64,000 bases of DNA, taken from Allantophomopsis cytisporea. Its lineage: Eukaryota > Ascomycota > Leotiomycetes > Phacidiales > Phacidiaceae. Under the pieces are notes generated by a model. The model searched no databases. It was not told the origin of the DNA and saw nothing but the letters and a program-made list of their open reading frames with translations. Where the stretch lies: assembly GCA_024752435.1 (NCBI GenBank), contig CP103032.1:1798001-1862000 (forward strand), in the 5' to 3' direction. A program made the translations under genes and the position numbers. How positions within the stretch are numbered: position 1 is the stretch's first letter; each line of letters begins with the position of its first letter. Positions 33,618 through 46,295 of the stretch are shown here, in pieces.

Positions 33618-34426
33618 ATGGAGGACCTTGAACAAACTCTCTACGAGCGCGTACAACTTCTGCTGAACCTGTATCATGACTCTCCTCAGCGCCGAATATT
33701 GATCGCTTTGGCAGGAGCGCCTGGCTCAGGAAAATCAACAATATCGGCATCTTTTGTTACGAGGTGGAACAGCAAGAATGCAGAACAGATTCAGGTCGTC
33801 CCTATGGTAAGATCCACTTCTCCACCAGCCTCGAAGAACATCGTCCCCTGACTGAATATTGACCTGTCAATAGGATGGTTTCCATCATTCACAAGCTGTG
33901 CTTTCAACACTCCAAAGTCCCGAATGCCCGTTTGAGCGGCGCGGTGCCCCCTTTACCTTCGATGCAGAAGGATTCGTTGAGATAGTGAAGACTCTCCGAG
34001 ATGCGCCAGTCACAGATGTCGAGAGCGAGGATGCGGCAATTTGGGTACCGAGTTTCGATCATGCGAAGAAGGACCCAGTGGAGCGTGATATATGTGTAGC
34101 CTCAAACCAGAGGATCGTATTATTGGAGGGCAACTATCTGCTTTTGGATGTAGAGCCATGGAAGGAAATATATGATTTGGTGGATGAAAGGTAAGTTTGA
34201 TAGGCATGCTTTCTTGAATACTTGGCTAAGACTATTGTGCTCCAGATGGTTCGTGTCTGTCCCGAGAGACATCGCAAAGGAACGATTGATTGCGAGACAT
34301 GTGGCTTCGGGGATTGAGAGAGACGTAGAGTCGGCGGCCTTGCGAGCAGAGAAGAATGATCTGCTAAATGCAGATCTTATTGTTCAGCATATGCTCAAAC
34401 CCGACCTGGTAATAGAGAGTAAATAA
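33618..34426 (+). CDS. P-loop small-molecule kinase of the uridine kinase/phosphoribulokinase family
   Basis: Three exons, 33618-33806, 33874-34190 and 34246-34426; 228 residues. Walker A GAPGSGKST at 33-41 follows a hydrophobic strand (ILIALA). The second intron-spanning motif reads VVPMDGFHHS, the Walker B-like MDGF of this superfamily, and VLLEGNYLLLD matches the next conserved strand; ERLIARHVASGIE carries the lid arginines. It resembles fungal homologues of yeast Yfh7 and bacterial pantothenate/uridine kinase-like proteins. The phosphorylated substrate cannot be inferred (uridine, pantothenate, fructosamine and others occur in the family). Cytosolic by absence of targeting signals. Confidence 0.85.
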
Positions 34427-34957
34427 CAGATTATGAGCAATTCACCCTATGTAATGATTGATTTATTTTGGCTTTTATCTTTCTCTTCTCTCTCTGTGCT
34501 TTGTTTGCCATCTCATTAGTCTTGTTTTGGTGGTATTCCTTACTGGACACGTCACGAAACACGCAACAGCCTCGGATGGCTTTTTCGTGGTTTGAAATGT
34601 GGAGAATCCAGACCTATCTTACAACACACAGCAAAACTTAAAGGAACTACAACGACTGCAGTATTCCAAGTCGACGAGATTATCGGCAACAAAGCAACAA
34701 CTATGACGATTAGGTCAGAATGGCCCAGATGGAGGCATGATTGGCCATAATACTTTGTGTTGTGATGTTCAATCAACAAACAAGTCATACTTTGGGAAAA
34801 TGAGGAGATTAGTGTCACGAGCGCATCTATCTAACATCAACAATGGCTACCATTGTCCCATAACCTCAAGATAAGTCATCGGTTGAGAGCGAAGGTAAAA
34901 TTCGAGGAAAGCAATAAAGTAAAGCCAATATCATCCTCTCAAAGGTTAAAGCTACTA
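34427..34957. other. Convergent intergenic gap
   Basis: Between the kinase 3' end and the minus-strand PEBP gene 3' end; the minus frame 34552-34818 is not supported. Confidence 0.6.
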
Positions 34958-36065
34958 CTACAACAACACAAAAGCCGCAAAAAACAATCCAACAGCTGCC
35001 ATTAATGAACTTGCACCTGCTAATCTCTCGCCGGCCACACTGGTAACGGTGGCTGAGCTGCTTGCACTCGCTTCACTGGCTGTAGTAGAATCGGCTAGAG
35101 CCGTTGCACTTGAGGATGTTGAAGTCGACGTATCAGATGAACCATTGTCTTTTCCAGCTTTGGTTGACCCGGAAGAAGAAGTCGAGGCAGAAGTAGAGTT
35201 CTTCCCGCCTTTGTGAGAACCAGAGGGCGAAGTCGAGTTCTTCTTACCTGAAGAGAACGTTGTGGACGACGATGTACTGTTTGAGGAACCTTTTCCGGAC
35301 TTCTTGCCGGAAGATGTTGCACTTGAAGTGGAGTTCGAAGTGGAACCCGAACTGGAATGTCCCTCTCCAGATTTTCCACTCTTGCTACCTTTTGACCCTT
35401 TACTGGACGAGGTAGAATTTGTTGACGAAACTGTGGCGGCGTCCGAACTATCCGCCGTAACGTTAAAGCTATTTCCCATAATGACCGTCAAGCCCGCAGT
35501 CTTGACAACACCCGCAGCATCAAATCCACCACGACTTGTCGCAGCCGCTCCAAGTGTGGCATTGACATCCATGCCAGTAGTGTTCAAAAGCATCTGGACG
35601 TAGCGATGGCTGAACGGTACCTGTGCTGGTGGACCTGGTTGGATATATGCCGCAAGAGCCGAGGTATTTGCTGCGTTGACCAGTTCGAACACGGTCTGGC
35701 CAGCAATCGTTGATGTTGTGCTAGCAGACACGAAGCCAGCTTGCATCCAGTGGAGAAACTCAACCGTGCTTCCATTACCGCTGGGCACATCTGGATCCAC
35801 CATCATGATCGTGTAGGTTCCGCTCAATTGTGCGGTGGTGCCAAGAGTCGGCACAGAAGCAGTATCTACTACAATGGTTAGCGGAGGCGCTTATTATCTT
35901 GTGGAATTACGGAAAGCGTATACCTGCTTTGGCGACTACAACGCCGTTCAGTGCGCTTGTGGAACCGTATGCTACTGTGAGATTTTCATTGGAAGAAGGC
36001 TCAAAGTTTGCGGGAGTGAAAGCTGTAATGCCCACGACGTAGGCCAAAATGAGATATGAAAACAT
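34958..36065 (-). CDS. Secreted PEBP-like protein with Ser/Gly/Lys-rich stalk and GPI anchor
   Basis: Two minus-strand exons, 36065-35924 and 35865-34958, 349 residues, CTAAC branch site. The start at 36065 gives a signal peptide (MFSYLILAYVVGITA). Residues 20-185 form a phosphatidylethanolamine-binding fold: YTIMMVDPDVP (DPDxP at 71-75), EFLHWM and PFSHRYVQMLL (HRY at 134-136), matching PEBP motifs 1 and 2. After about 190 comes ~130 residues of Ser/Thr/Gly/Lys low complexity, then a hydrophobic end (SLMAAVGLFFAAFVLL) preceded by small residues, a typical GPI attachment signal. Such PEBP plus stalk proteins occur in filamentous ascomycetes and are probably on the cell surface or wall; the ligand is unknown. 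Confidence 0.87.
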
Positions 36066-37255
36066 AGTGAAAATGGTGCCAGACCGGAAAATCGAAGAGT
36101 AAGAAACTAATTTGGGGAAAAGCAGTGAAGATGAAAGTTGATGAACGACCAAAATGAGATTCTACTCAGCCCTATATTCTTCATCGTGGTCAAGAATAGA
36201 TTCGCCGTAAGGAGATCATGTTTGATGCGCATACCCAGTGAAACGTCTAAGACTTTTCTCCGAGCTTTATGGGCTTTCGAAGAACAGCATTAAATCAACC
36301 TCTAGAAAAAGAAAAAGTCTCGCATATGATTTCCGATGGGCTGACTGACTTTGGTGCATGTCCAGCGTACTCTACAAACTCTCGACTAAGTTGCGATGCA
36401 TCTCGGACGACAAATGTAGCGTTTCACCCTTGTCTGGCGATTGTGGGGCAAAAACATCCGTGTTACATCTTCTCAGAGCACGACTCTCTTCGCACGACCA
36501 AGACAACTTGCCAAGGTATGAAGTGCAGTTTGAGCCTCGACTTCTCTTAGGTGCTACTACTGATTAAGCTTCGCAATATATCGCCGTGACGTCTCGTGTG
36601 CGCAGTCGAGTCGCACTTGCAATACAACATCGATTTCTTCAGTTCAAGTCATTATCACGTATCTAGAGCCAACACTCGATACTCAAACTGCAGAACCAGA
36701 AATACGAGTCATGTTTAATTGCGCTAATATGTACAGATGACTCGTCTGACGCGTCGCCAGAGGTATAATATATCACAATATACAACATTTCAACGCAGAG
36801 CACAAGATCGCATCATTTACAAAGATTGTACCATATATTTCCCATGACCCATATCTCCTCCTTCCGAATAGCAGTCTTGTTGAGCCAATATACATTATGA
36901 CACTCGTGTCTCTGTACCCAAAGCCTTAGGACTCCTAACACCTTCCCGTAGACGCGGAATGCCCTCTATGCAAATGCTGACTAATATTAATTAATATAAT
37001 GAAACCCTCCCAGATGTCCCAAACATTTGACATAAGAAAGGTAAAAGAAACTCCTCCCAAATGTTCGGATCGGCACAAATGTTGAAGAAAAAACAAAGGA
37101 ACTCCTTTTTGTCACTGTGGACCATTGGTCAACGCGATTTTGGTATTATATACTTGCGACTGAGAAAATACACAAGGAAAATGGAGTCATGTAAACTTTT
37201 GTGCTGCGAAAAATAACGCTCAAATTGTACTTTGGAGAGCGAAACCGCAAGGTAG
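36066..37255. other. Intergenic, no gene seen
   Basis: Promoter of the PEBP gene and 3' flank of the Ndt80-type gene. The plus frames at 36269-36567 lack coding character. Confidence 0.55.
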
Positions 37256-39096
37256 TCATTGCGGATTCCACGTATAGTGGTGATGAAGAATCGGTTCATC
37301 TCTCATGTACAGTTCCTGCGGGAAGTTGCCCGGAACGGGTGGCATGGGGATAGAATGTACATTTTCAGTGAGAACCTGGGTAGTAGCCCAGTCAGTGGTT
37401 GGGGGCGCATGATGCTGAAAACCAGGGATATAGGACGGGTGCTGCTCAGCTCGTGTGGCAGTTGGCTGATATACATGGTGCTCAGGCGCGCTGGTAGAAA
37501 GAAGTGGCCGCACAAAGGTACTTCCACTGTGTCTTGGAGACTTTAACGGGCGTGAATCGGCGTCGTAAGGGTTCGAATAAGAACTAACAAAGGATGGAGA
37601 GTAGCTTGTTTGAGTGGTCCCGCTCATATCCAGCGACATACTGCGGCTGTCAGAGCGATCGCGAATGATCTGATTGAGACTGCCCCAATGTTGGTAGTTG
37701 CTATCGACTGATTAGCTCAGGTCCTTTAGCTATTATTACGGAATTGAAGTCGATCTACAATGATAACTTATTCACAGATCTCGGTCGAAGACAAAGATTT
37801 CTGAATCAAGTAATCCCTCCACCTCGCATCAATAGAACTTAAAACTTACTCTTGACGCCCAAAACTTGGCGAGGTAGGAAGGTGACTTGAGTCAAACATG
37901 AAGCTAGTTTGAGGCAAGCTGATGGATTTGGGTGTTCTCGGCTCAGATTTCAAAGCTTGCCTCGGAACCATCTTTGAAGCTGGAGATCGCTGGTTGTCTT
38001 GACGCAACGATGCACTGCCTACCAGTGGAATCTCATTCTTTGCGCGGAAATTTCGAGGACTCCGGCCCCGTACTATGATTGGTGCTGTCTGATACTCGGA
38101 GATCTTCACTTGCGATCCATCAGCCAGAGTAGCGTTCACAGTCAAGTGCAACACAAAATGCTGCTGAAGCTCACGACGGCGTCCATTGTTGGCTGTCGCG
38201 ATGCGGAATTGTAGGCGTGGCCAGTTGAATACACACTCAACTTGAGAAGACTGATTGCTCTCGCTGGATTCCTCATTGGGAGGCGTCAGTTGGATCGGCT
38301 GGGGCTCTTGATCTGGAGTCGATTCAATCACCGGCGAGTTGGGTGGAGGAGTCTTCCAAGGAATGACAATAAGACGAACGGGATGATGATCTGTGGATTC
38401 TGTTGCCGACACAGCCACTTGCTGAGAGATGATCTGTTTTCTCGTTCCGTCCTCGGCAGTGATGAATGTAGGACCTCGTGGCATTGTCACTCCACCAGAA
38501 ACTTGAAAGAGATTTCGTCGATAGCAAGTGAGTTCTGGCTCAGTGACTTTGGAAATTCTTCCTCTTGATGGGATGCCTTTCTCTGCCAGGAAGAACATGC
38601 CATGGATCTGTGCATTGAGAGACTCACTGGTGTGGCGACCAGCGAAATCTATGAGTGAGATACCATTCCCACCTCGCTTGAAAGATAGCAACCCATGGCT
38701 ATCTTGCACAGAAGAAGATCTCTGTGACTTGTCGCTCGTATCTAAATAATGAGATGGCCCTTCGTTAGAAGTATCCAAAAGTTCCTGGTATGGGCGCTTG
38801 AGATTTGGAAGATGCTGATGAGAAGTCAAAGCTGTGACGGTGGTCTGGCGGATAGATCTCATGTCCTGCTGAGCTAACGATCTAGGGAATTCGGCTAGAA
38901 CCATATTTTGTGTGCTTGCAAGCTGATGGCCATGGCTTGAAGATCTATAGTCAGTCGAGGGAGGAAGACGGTCGTGGGACGAGTAGTGTCTTAACGGGAA
39001 AGATGGCGGGGCATCGAAGTCTTGCCAGACGAGATTGTCCGAGCTTTGCTCAGGCTTCACATTATCCACCATGACCGAAGTGTTTGTAAAGGACAT
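37256..39096 (-). CDS. Ndt80-family DNA-binding transcription factor (VIB-1/XprG-like)
   Basis: Two minus-strand exons, 39096-37850 and 37700-37256, 563 residues; the 149-nt intron has GTAAGT and GATAG ends and the joined frame reads FGRQ-D-NYQHWG. Residues about 150-355 form the Ndt80 (PhoG-like) DNA-binding domain: IDFAGRHTSESLNAQIHGMF, CYRRNLFQVSGGVTMPRG, FNWPRLQFRIATANNGRRRE and APIIVRGRSPRNFRAKNEIPL. The two flanks are disordered. Family knowledge: fungal members (VIB-1/XprG, FSD-1/NdtA) govern protease and cellulase expression, nutrient response, heterokaryon incompatibility and sexual development. The RGRSPRNF segment is more like the VIB-1/XprG side, but orthology needs a tree. It is followed upstream by an unusually long gene-free region that may contain its control elements. 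Confidence 0.9.
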
Positions 39097-40929
39097 GGGA
39101 ACTTTTTGATGAAGGACGGGACGAAGCTCTAGGAAATGGTCGTAACTAAAACTAATGTCTTAAAAGTGTGGATATGTAGGGCCTATGGACCCCGATACAC
39201 GCGTAGTGCTGTCCTACACCAATAACATATTTTCCGAGAAAACTTTGGCTATCGTGTCATGGCTGGCGGCACATACGTCCAAAAAGCGGTCGATGCATCA
39301 AGTGGAATTAAGGTACCGGTAGACAGAGATTTAGTCCAAGGTAATGAGGAAAGAGGACATAAAAGCAAAGCGAGGGTTGAAAAGAAGGTTTAAGTCAAGA
39401 GGTAGTGTGGCATCTACAAGCTTCTCATTCTGATGTCCCTCCCGCTCTCCGAGATTTTACCCCCCAAAGACGATGTATGCTAAAAAGATCACCATTAACA
39501 CAATCTGCATATCATAGCCTTGACCAAAACGGTTTGATCGACATAGTGCAAATCCGGCGCATTGATGATATGGTCAGTTAAGATATGTGCAGGGAGTGTG
39601 GCAGCCATGAGTTAAACATCAACAGGACGACTCGAGGATTCTAGTATCTAACTTCTTTGGTAGTCACACAATGACCTTAATTCTTGTCTGTGAACCGGGA
39701 CGGTCAAGCGCTTGTCAAGAATAAAATTGATTGTGTGAGTACAAGAGGGCCTCTGTCTCTCGAGGTGGAACCCCAACATAGAGATCACCCATGTGGATCG
39801 CATGTTCATTAACCAAAGTCGCCGGGGCAGCACAGAGAAGAGAACGAGTATTGAGGTGATCCATTCAAGCCATGGGAAGCCTTGAGTGTGACCCATGAAG
39901 AAAAAATCCATGGAATTTACCCATGCCCAATGTGTCGGCATATCCAGACCAAAACAGAAATCATCACCGTATGTCTGTCTCAAAGCGGAAGAGTTGGACA
40001 AGTCGAAGAACGCTAGGAACTTTGTTCCCCTGATGCCGAAGAGAAAGACTGCCACTCGGAGCGGAGGAGATGCTGCTTGTCTTTGGAGCATGTAGTGGAG
40101 GCACCATCACCAGGATATTGTGAGGACGGATTGAGCCAGACGGCGCCAGGGCCACTCGTTAGCCGTCAACACCCCCATCACTGTACCCCCCCGGCTCCAG
40201 GCCCACTCATTGGAGCCAGAGATGAGCCAAAGCTTTTGGCCCTCGCTACCCTCTGTCTTTTGAATAGGCATAGAAAGCACCGATAGAGCTAAGCCATGAT
40301 GTGAGCTCAGCGAGGTGAGTCAGGGCCAGTTGAGCAACCCTGCCCATATGATATTCCTCTTAAGGGCGCTACGGCAACGCCACCCCCTCATACGGGAAGA
40401 TTACTACTCGGGAGGGAGGGTTATGTGAGAAAAAGCCAAATCAACGGTAGGACTTACTTTGTACTGCGATGTGCTGATCATCTTAGGGAGATCGACCTGA
40501 GTGCAACCCGATGTCGAAATGATCACTGCTGCGGAGTGCAATTCTTATTCTCCTTATGCTTTCAGCCCCGGGAAAGCTGGTGCTGCTGACGCGCCATCTA
40601 CACGGCCGTGTCATGGGAATTATGGGCCACCGTGAAGAAGTAGAAGAGCACCGGGGGCGGAAGGAGGCGAAAATCTGAGAAATCGGCAATCAGCGTTTTT
40701 CTTTCTTGATCATGTCTGATCGCCTTTTTCATCTGTTGATCGACGGCAGAGTCGCATCGTCTTTGACGGGAGAAGTATTGGTAGTCTGGGAACTAGGTGG
40801 TCTCTTGGTATTGATTGTCATTTGTATGGTTGATGGGAGCGATGAAAAGCACGACCAGCCTGACGGGAAGCATTAAGGTCGACCAGTGCCCGGGCCAGCG
40901 CCCGTCGCTAAAACGTTAACCTTACTTTG

Positions 40930-40995
40930 CGCCAGTTCCTCATTAATCCCCATTAATCCTCATTATCCCTCATTAATCCTCATGAATCCTCATTT
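40930..40995. repeat. Short TCATTAATCC-type direct repeats
   Basis: CTCATTAATC, CCCATTAATC, CTCATTATCC, CTCATTAATC and CTCATGAATC follow each other, a degenerate 10-11-base tandem repeat. Confidence 0.7.
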
Positions 40996-43517
40996 ATTGG
41001 GTTCTAAATTTGATTTGGATACCCTGAACATGCACTGTACAGCCTCCAGATGTCCTTCATGCAATCCTTTATATGACCCTACATCCAGCCGCTGCCTAAA
41101 GCAGGCAGAGAAGCAATTTGTGAGCGACAGGAGACCAACAGGAGACCAACAGGAGGCCGGCCCAAAAGACAGGTTGACAATATTTGGGGGCACAAAATTA
41201 TTCTACGGCGGTACAGGCACATATAGCACAAACAATATGGCGCTGACAGGTACTGATGCGCGCGCCGGGCAACATGGGCCTTGTACGTACGTACATGCGT
41301 ACATGAAAGGTACAGAATAAGACCAAGACGCTCAGGGTTTTCCCCACCTACGAACTCTTTGAGCAGTTCAGTGCTTTCAGGGCCGAGGCAGGGCCCCCAG
41401 AAATGGTATCGTTCCTCGACGACAATGGAAGAGACGTCGCTCATAGCTGCATGGCTTTTCGTCCACCATTGTCCGAGGTTGAACACTTTTCCGTTCATTC
41501 CGCCTAATGTGGTCCGTATGTACACAAGAAGATGTATGAAGTACGTACTCTGCTCTGCAGCACTATAATCTGCACTCCACAGTCAACAAAAGTAAGTCCG
41601 AAGCTTGCACAGCATCTACGCACTTATCCGTTCCAAAGCCCTATGCGCCATGGCCATGTGTACTTCTAATCACCGAAACTCCCCATTTGTTTCCTGTACG
41701 TATGTCGTCTGTATGTATGTACATATGTGCCTAAACCTCGAGCGGCAGACCTTGGGCTGTGGACCTTGGACAGCCAGCTTGCGGACGTTATTGTTGAACA
41801 GAGTGCCCGAGGAAAGTATGCGCAGCAGCAGCAGCGTGGACAAGCATGGAACGACAAAGTACATACCTGCTGGCTTACTGGCTGCTGGCATGCACACTGA
41901 TACAGTCAGTCAGTCATGCCCGCACATCATCACCCTTAACATGTTGACCGTTCAGCTCTCTTACGCCGCGAGACTGGAGACGAGTGTCCTTCCTGGTGGG
42001 AGTCGAACCGCTGGACATTCATTGCCCGGCCTTCATCGGAACAAGAGCCCTGCTCCCTCCTCCCCTGGGCCGTTAAACCGCTGAATCGCTGGCCGATTAC
42101 AGCACTTCGACGACGATCGGTATTTACAATGCTGACGAATGCCGTTTATTATGTGCTTGGAGCGCACAGAACATACATATGTACATATTACGATGCATGC
42201 AGATTCCATCAAGACGGTCAAGATGGTCATGCCACACATTATGTATGCACTGTGCGTTATGGGTCGCTGTTTTTCTTTGCTGGAAAGTAAAGCTGATCGG
42301 CACAGCCGTTACCGAGTCGGTGTCTGTGTAAGACACGAATCCTTGGTCTCTCGTTCGTTTTGTTGAACGTATTGGAGTATGCACACATGAGATTTATCCT
42401 CTTACTCTTCTCGAGGACGTGGCCGTGACCGTTGAAAAAGGTGTCTGAACTCAAACATGCAGGAAAAGCGGCTGAGCTAAGGTGCACTTAAGGAGAAAGT
42501 ATGGGAATGATATTCGTCTTCCCCATGGCCAAGCATGGGTAGTGGTAGATGCCAGGGATGATCGACTTCTCCAGGGATATACTCCATCGTTCATCAATAT
42601 TGCTGGGGTTCGGACCACGAGAATTGAAATTAGACGTCTGATCAATTATTGAGCTCTGGCAAATCCTCTTCAACGCTGCAAGGAACCATCGGAAACCCGA
42701 GCCGCTCCGAAATATAAATTTATCTCAAAATAAGTTCATCGAAGCAATAGAAGAAAGTATCGTAAGTATGGCGTGGGAGAAAAACCAGTAATCATCTTTA
42801 AAAATATATGGATCGGTCCTTGGCTATGTACTATACATTCAGCCGAAGTGCAACGAAAAGGGTACACAGATCCAAATATGTCATGCTATCAGAGCAGTAA
42901 AGTAAACATGGGTACAATACGAGCTTGGTTAATTCAGACGCGATAATAACTGCAAGGCAAGCGCGGAAAAGCACAATGATAAGACGATTTGGACGACAAG
43001 GTTTAGAGCAGATGTGAAGTGACGGATCGGCAGAATGCTCTGGGAACCTCGCATCCAACTGCGAGCGATGATGACTGAGGGGCTTGAACACGACAGCAGA
43101 GTAGCGATGATGATGACACATATGTATGGACTTCTGCATTGAGATGATCAGGTACATAGTCAACAGAATATGTGTTCAACTGCCGTCAAGTCTTGACGGA
43201 CATCATTTGAGCGAAATGCTTTCCTTAAAAATCGATCATCGGCTCTTCTTCTCGAGTGAGGCTTGTAGTTGTGTTAGATGACTCGTCTTCTCCCATTTCT
43301 AGCAAGAAGTTCAACTCTTTGCAGTCTGTCTAGCTAGCAAACACGAAAAATGGATTTGGATTTCACGAGTCGACCATATTGCCGTCGTGTACCTGAGACT
43401 TCTAAACGTCCTTGTGGAACGAGTGAAGTGATCACACAAGTATGAGTCTGGATCTGTTAGGCTTACGCAGTACAAATGTCAGTTGAGGCTGAAACTGTCT
43501 TTGATGTATCTCGTACA

Positions 43518-43537
43518 TACCTAAGGTACCTTAGGTA
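43518..43537. promoter_or_regulatory. 20-bp perfect palindrome TACCTAAGGTACCTTAGGTA
   Basis: Exact two-fold symmetric sequence, followed by further AGGTAGGTAGATAGGTAA direct repeats. Located about 650 bases upstream of the RBR ligase start. It could be a dimeric factor site or part of a dispersed short element. Confidence 0.5.
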
Positions 43538-44181
43538 GGTAGATAGGTAACATATTTCAAAAGACAACAATGCTAATGGAGCTGTGCGCCCATGACTGCG
43601 AGTAGCTAATTTGAGTCAGTCGACGTAACTGATGAAAGCAAGAAGCTCAATCAATTGAATCTCATAATCTCGTTGTAAATCCTTATCATGATGACTTATG
43701 AAAGTTGCCACTCTCTGTGATGGAGCAACTCACAAGAATGTTACCCAGCCTCGGACCTGTATCGTAGGTAGCCTTGCCACTTAGGATGCAATAGTCGGCC
43801 GTACAGGTGCGCACCTTGGACCACCCGAGTCGTAGGACTTGCTAGCATCGGCGCTTATTATCGCCGTGTGCAACTTCCAATAAGGTGCAGCGGAATGCGA
43901 AGGTTAGGCAGCTATGGTGTGCGCCTTACTTACCTTGGTAAAGTAACGCACGATGACTTTCATCTCAAATAATAATGTTCCAACTTGCTTCAGCGTCATA
44001 CTTTATCCGACTCTCACCTCCTTGTCATCTTCATTGCGTCGTTGACTCATAACCACCTCGACGGCTCCGTACTGGACGTTGACCTCGATTTCCATGTATT
44101 CATCGTGACATAAGGGCGTAGCTGTCATCCTCATGACAGCGTCGTTGGCTATACCTTTCGTCTGTTCTTGTTAATCTCAAG

Positions 44182-46295
44182 ATGGCAGATGAATCTGCGC
44201 CACACAGCGAGGATGAACGCGAAATTGAACTCTCCACCATTATCGCAATATATCCCGAGCTCCTGATTAATCCAGATGATCCTTTTTCTGCGACACTAGA
44301 TCTTCCAGTCATTCCCACGACTCCTCTGGTGATACAATTTCCTGCTGCTGCGGATGGTGCACCAACTCTTGCCAATGCGAATGCGCCAGCGGATGCCGCC
44401 AATGCTCCTGTTGACCTCCATCGTCTATCGTATTTGCCACCTCTTCACGTTGAAATTAACCTACCTGATGGTTATCCTACCGAAAAAGCGCCAATTTTTC
44501 GATTGACTACATCGCCACCATGGCTATCCAAGGACATACTTCAAAATCTCGAGACAGACGGGATGCGATTATGGGAGGAATTCGGACACGATCAGACCGT
44601 GTTCGCATACATCGATCATTTACAACAAGCTGCTGAGAATGCGTTTGGGGTACAAGAAAACGATGCGGCATTAGCTGTTCCATTGGATTGCAAAATTGCG
44701 TTACTTGACTTTGAGATAAAGGCCAAGCGAGCTGCATTTGAGAAGGAAACTTTCGACTGTGGTATATGTTTAGGTAAGTTTACAGGTAGGTTTGAAGGTT
44801 TGGTCACTAATCTTCATTAGATCCTAGAAAGGGCTCTGATTGCCACCGAATGGCGGACTGCGGTCATGTATTCTGCATATCATGTTTACAGGATTTTTAT
44901 AACAACGCAATCACTGAAGGAGACATTGCAACTGTCAAATGCCTCTCACCGGGATGTGCGAAAGCGAGATCAGAGACCATATCAAACACAAGGTCCAAGA
45001 AGACGAGGACCTTTATTACTCCTGGCGAATTGCTACAAATTCCAATTGAGGCGAGTTTAGTCAAGCGCTATGTGGACCTTAAGCACAAAGCAGAAGTGGA
45101 ATCGGACAAAAATACTGTTTACTGCCCACGAAAGTGGTGTCAGGGTGCTGCAAGATCTAAGAAGTATAAGAAGCCTCAAGGTCTTGAACTTGCGGAAGAT
45201 ACAGATAGCGAATCTGACGAGGAATTAAAAACTGAGAAGAAAGGTGTGGCTGCACGAACTGATTTGATGCGCATATGCGAAGACTGTTCATATGCTTTCT
45301 GTTCGCGTTGTTATCAAGGATGGCATGGCGAATATACTCTCTGCGTACCCCGTAAACAGAATGGGGAGCTCACAGAAGAGGATAAGGCTTCATTGGAATA
45401 CCTGAAACTTTATTCAACTCCATGCCCTACGTGTGCAGCACCAGCTCAGAAAACACATGGTTGCAACCACATGATTTGTTTCGTCTGCTCCGATCATTTC
45501 TGCTATCTCTGCCAAGCTTACTTGGAACCTAGCAATCCCTATCAACACTATAACAATGTCACTAGTGCATGTTACATGCGGTTGTGGGAGTTGGAAGGCG
45601 GCGATGGTGACGACGTAGGCATTGGATATGCTGGAGGTCGACATGATGCGGAAGCAGCTCAGCTTGCTGAATTAGAGGAAGATGTACCTGCCATAGCGGA
45701 GCCTGGGTTTGCCATAGTCGAAGATCCCCGCTTAGCAGCGCAAGTCCAAGCCCAAGCCCAAGCACCGGATCAAGAGGCTCAGGCGCCACCGGGTCCTCCG
45801 CAACCAGCCCTCGTGCGTGAAAACCCCCTCGTCCTCCGCATCAATGAACTTCCTGCTCGACCGCAACCTCCACCTCAAGAGGCTCCTGCTCCAAGACGGA
45901 ATGATGTCCACCAGGTACCCAGACACCACGCTCCGCAGCAGAACCAACCTGGCCCGTTTGTCCAGCGCCAACCTGGTCGTCGTCACGCCGCCGCCATAGC
46001 TCGTTTGGCTGCCGAACGTCAAGCTGAGGCTGATCAGCGGCGCAACAGACAGCAAAACCGCCAGGTGCCAAGACAGCAGAGACAAGCACCGCGGCAGAAT
46101 CAAAATGTGCCGGTTGTAGTTGCACCAGTTAGGAATAATGCTGCAGAAGATGGTGGGGCAATCGCGATTGATGAAGAGGGACAAGCTTGGGTGCAGAATT
46201 TTGTGCAGATGGCGCTTAATGACCAGGAGGATCTGATTGATTGGGATAGTGACGATGAAGAGGATTTAGGACGGTGGAATATTCCCGTTCGATGA
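44182..46295 (+). CDS. RWD-RBR (RING-IBR-RING) E3 ubiquitin ligase, ITT1/RNF14-like
   Basis: Two exons, 44182-44773 and 44821-46295, 688 residues. Residues 10-150 form an RWD domain (EIELSTIIAIYPELL, then PPLHVEINLPDGYP). RING1 spans 193-242 (CGIC, then MADCGHVFCISC, CLSPGC). The IBR runs about 299-372, interrupted by an acidic loop near 320-340 (TDSESDEELKTEK). RING2 is 399-428 with CPTCAAPAQKTHGCNHMIC; Cys412 is the expected catalytic thioester cysteine of RBR ligases. After 440 the chain is disordered: Gln/Ala/Pro-rich, then Arg/Gln-rich, ending in an acidic patch with IDWDSDDEEDLG. The RWD plus RBR order is that of yeast Itt1 and mammalian RNF14, linked to translation termination and ribosome quality control. 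Complete and probably functional. Confidence 0.93.

Larger units (their letters stand above)
39097..44181. other. 5-kb region without recognisable genes upstream of the Ndt80-type gene
   Basis: Many small open frames on both strands (for example 41605-42084 plus, 39648-40091 minus), none with a domain, start context or splice chain. 40910-41000 carries repeated TCATTAATCC-like decamers. 41280-41310, 41690-41730 and 42165-42195 are rich in GTAC/GTAT steps. 43518-43537 is a 20-base palindrome. The last several hundred bases are the promoter of the RBR ligase. It may hold a long 5' leader or non-coding transcript. Confidence 0.45.

Noticed and set aside
41990..42070. tRNA-like segment on the minus strand (GGTTCGACTCCCACC)
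   Set aside because: The T-loop core is present, but the T-stem pairs for only two bases and no acceptor or anticodon stem can be drawn.
41605..42084. 159-codon plus frame in the 5-kb gap
   Set aside because: Low-complexity Cys/Met/Ser composition, overlapping frames on both strands, no domain or start context.
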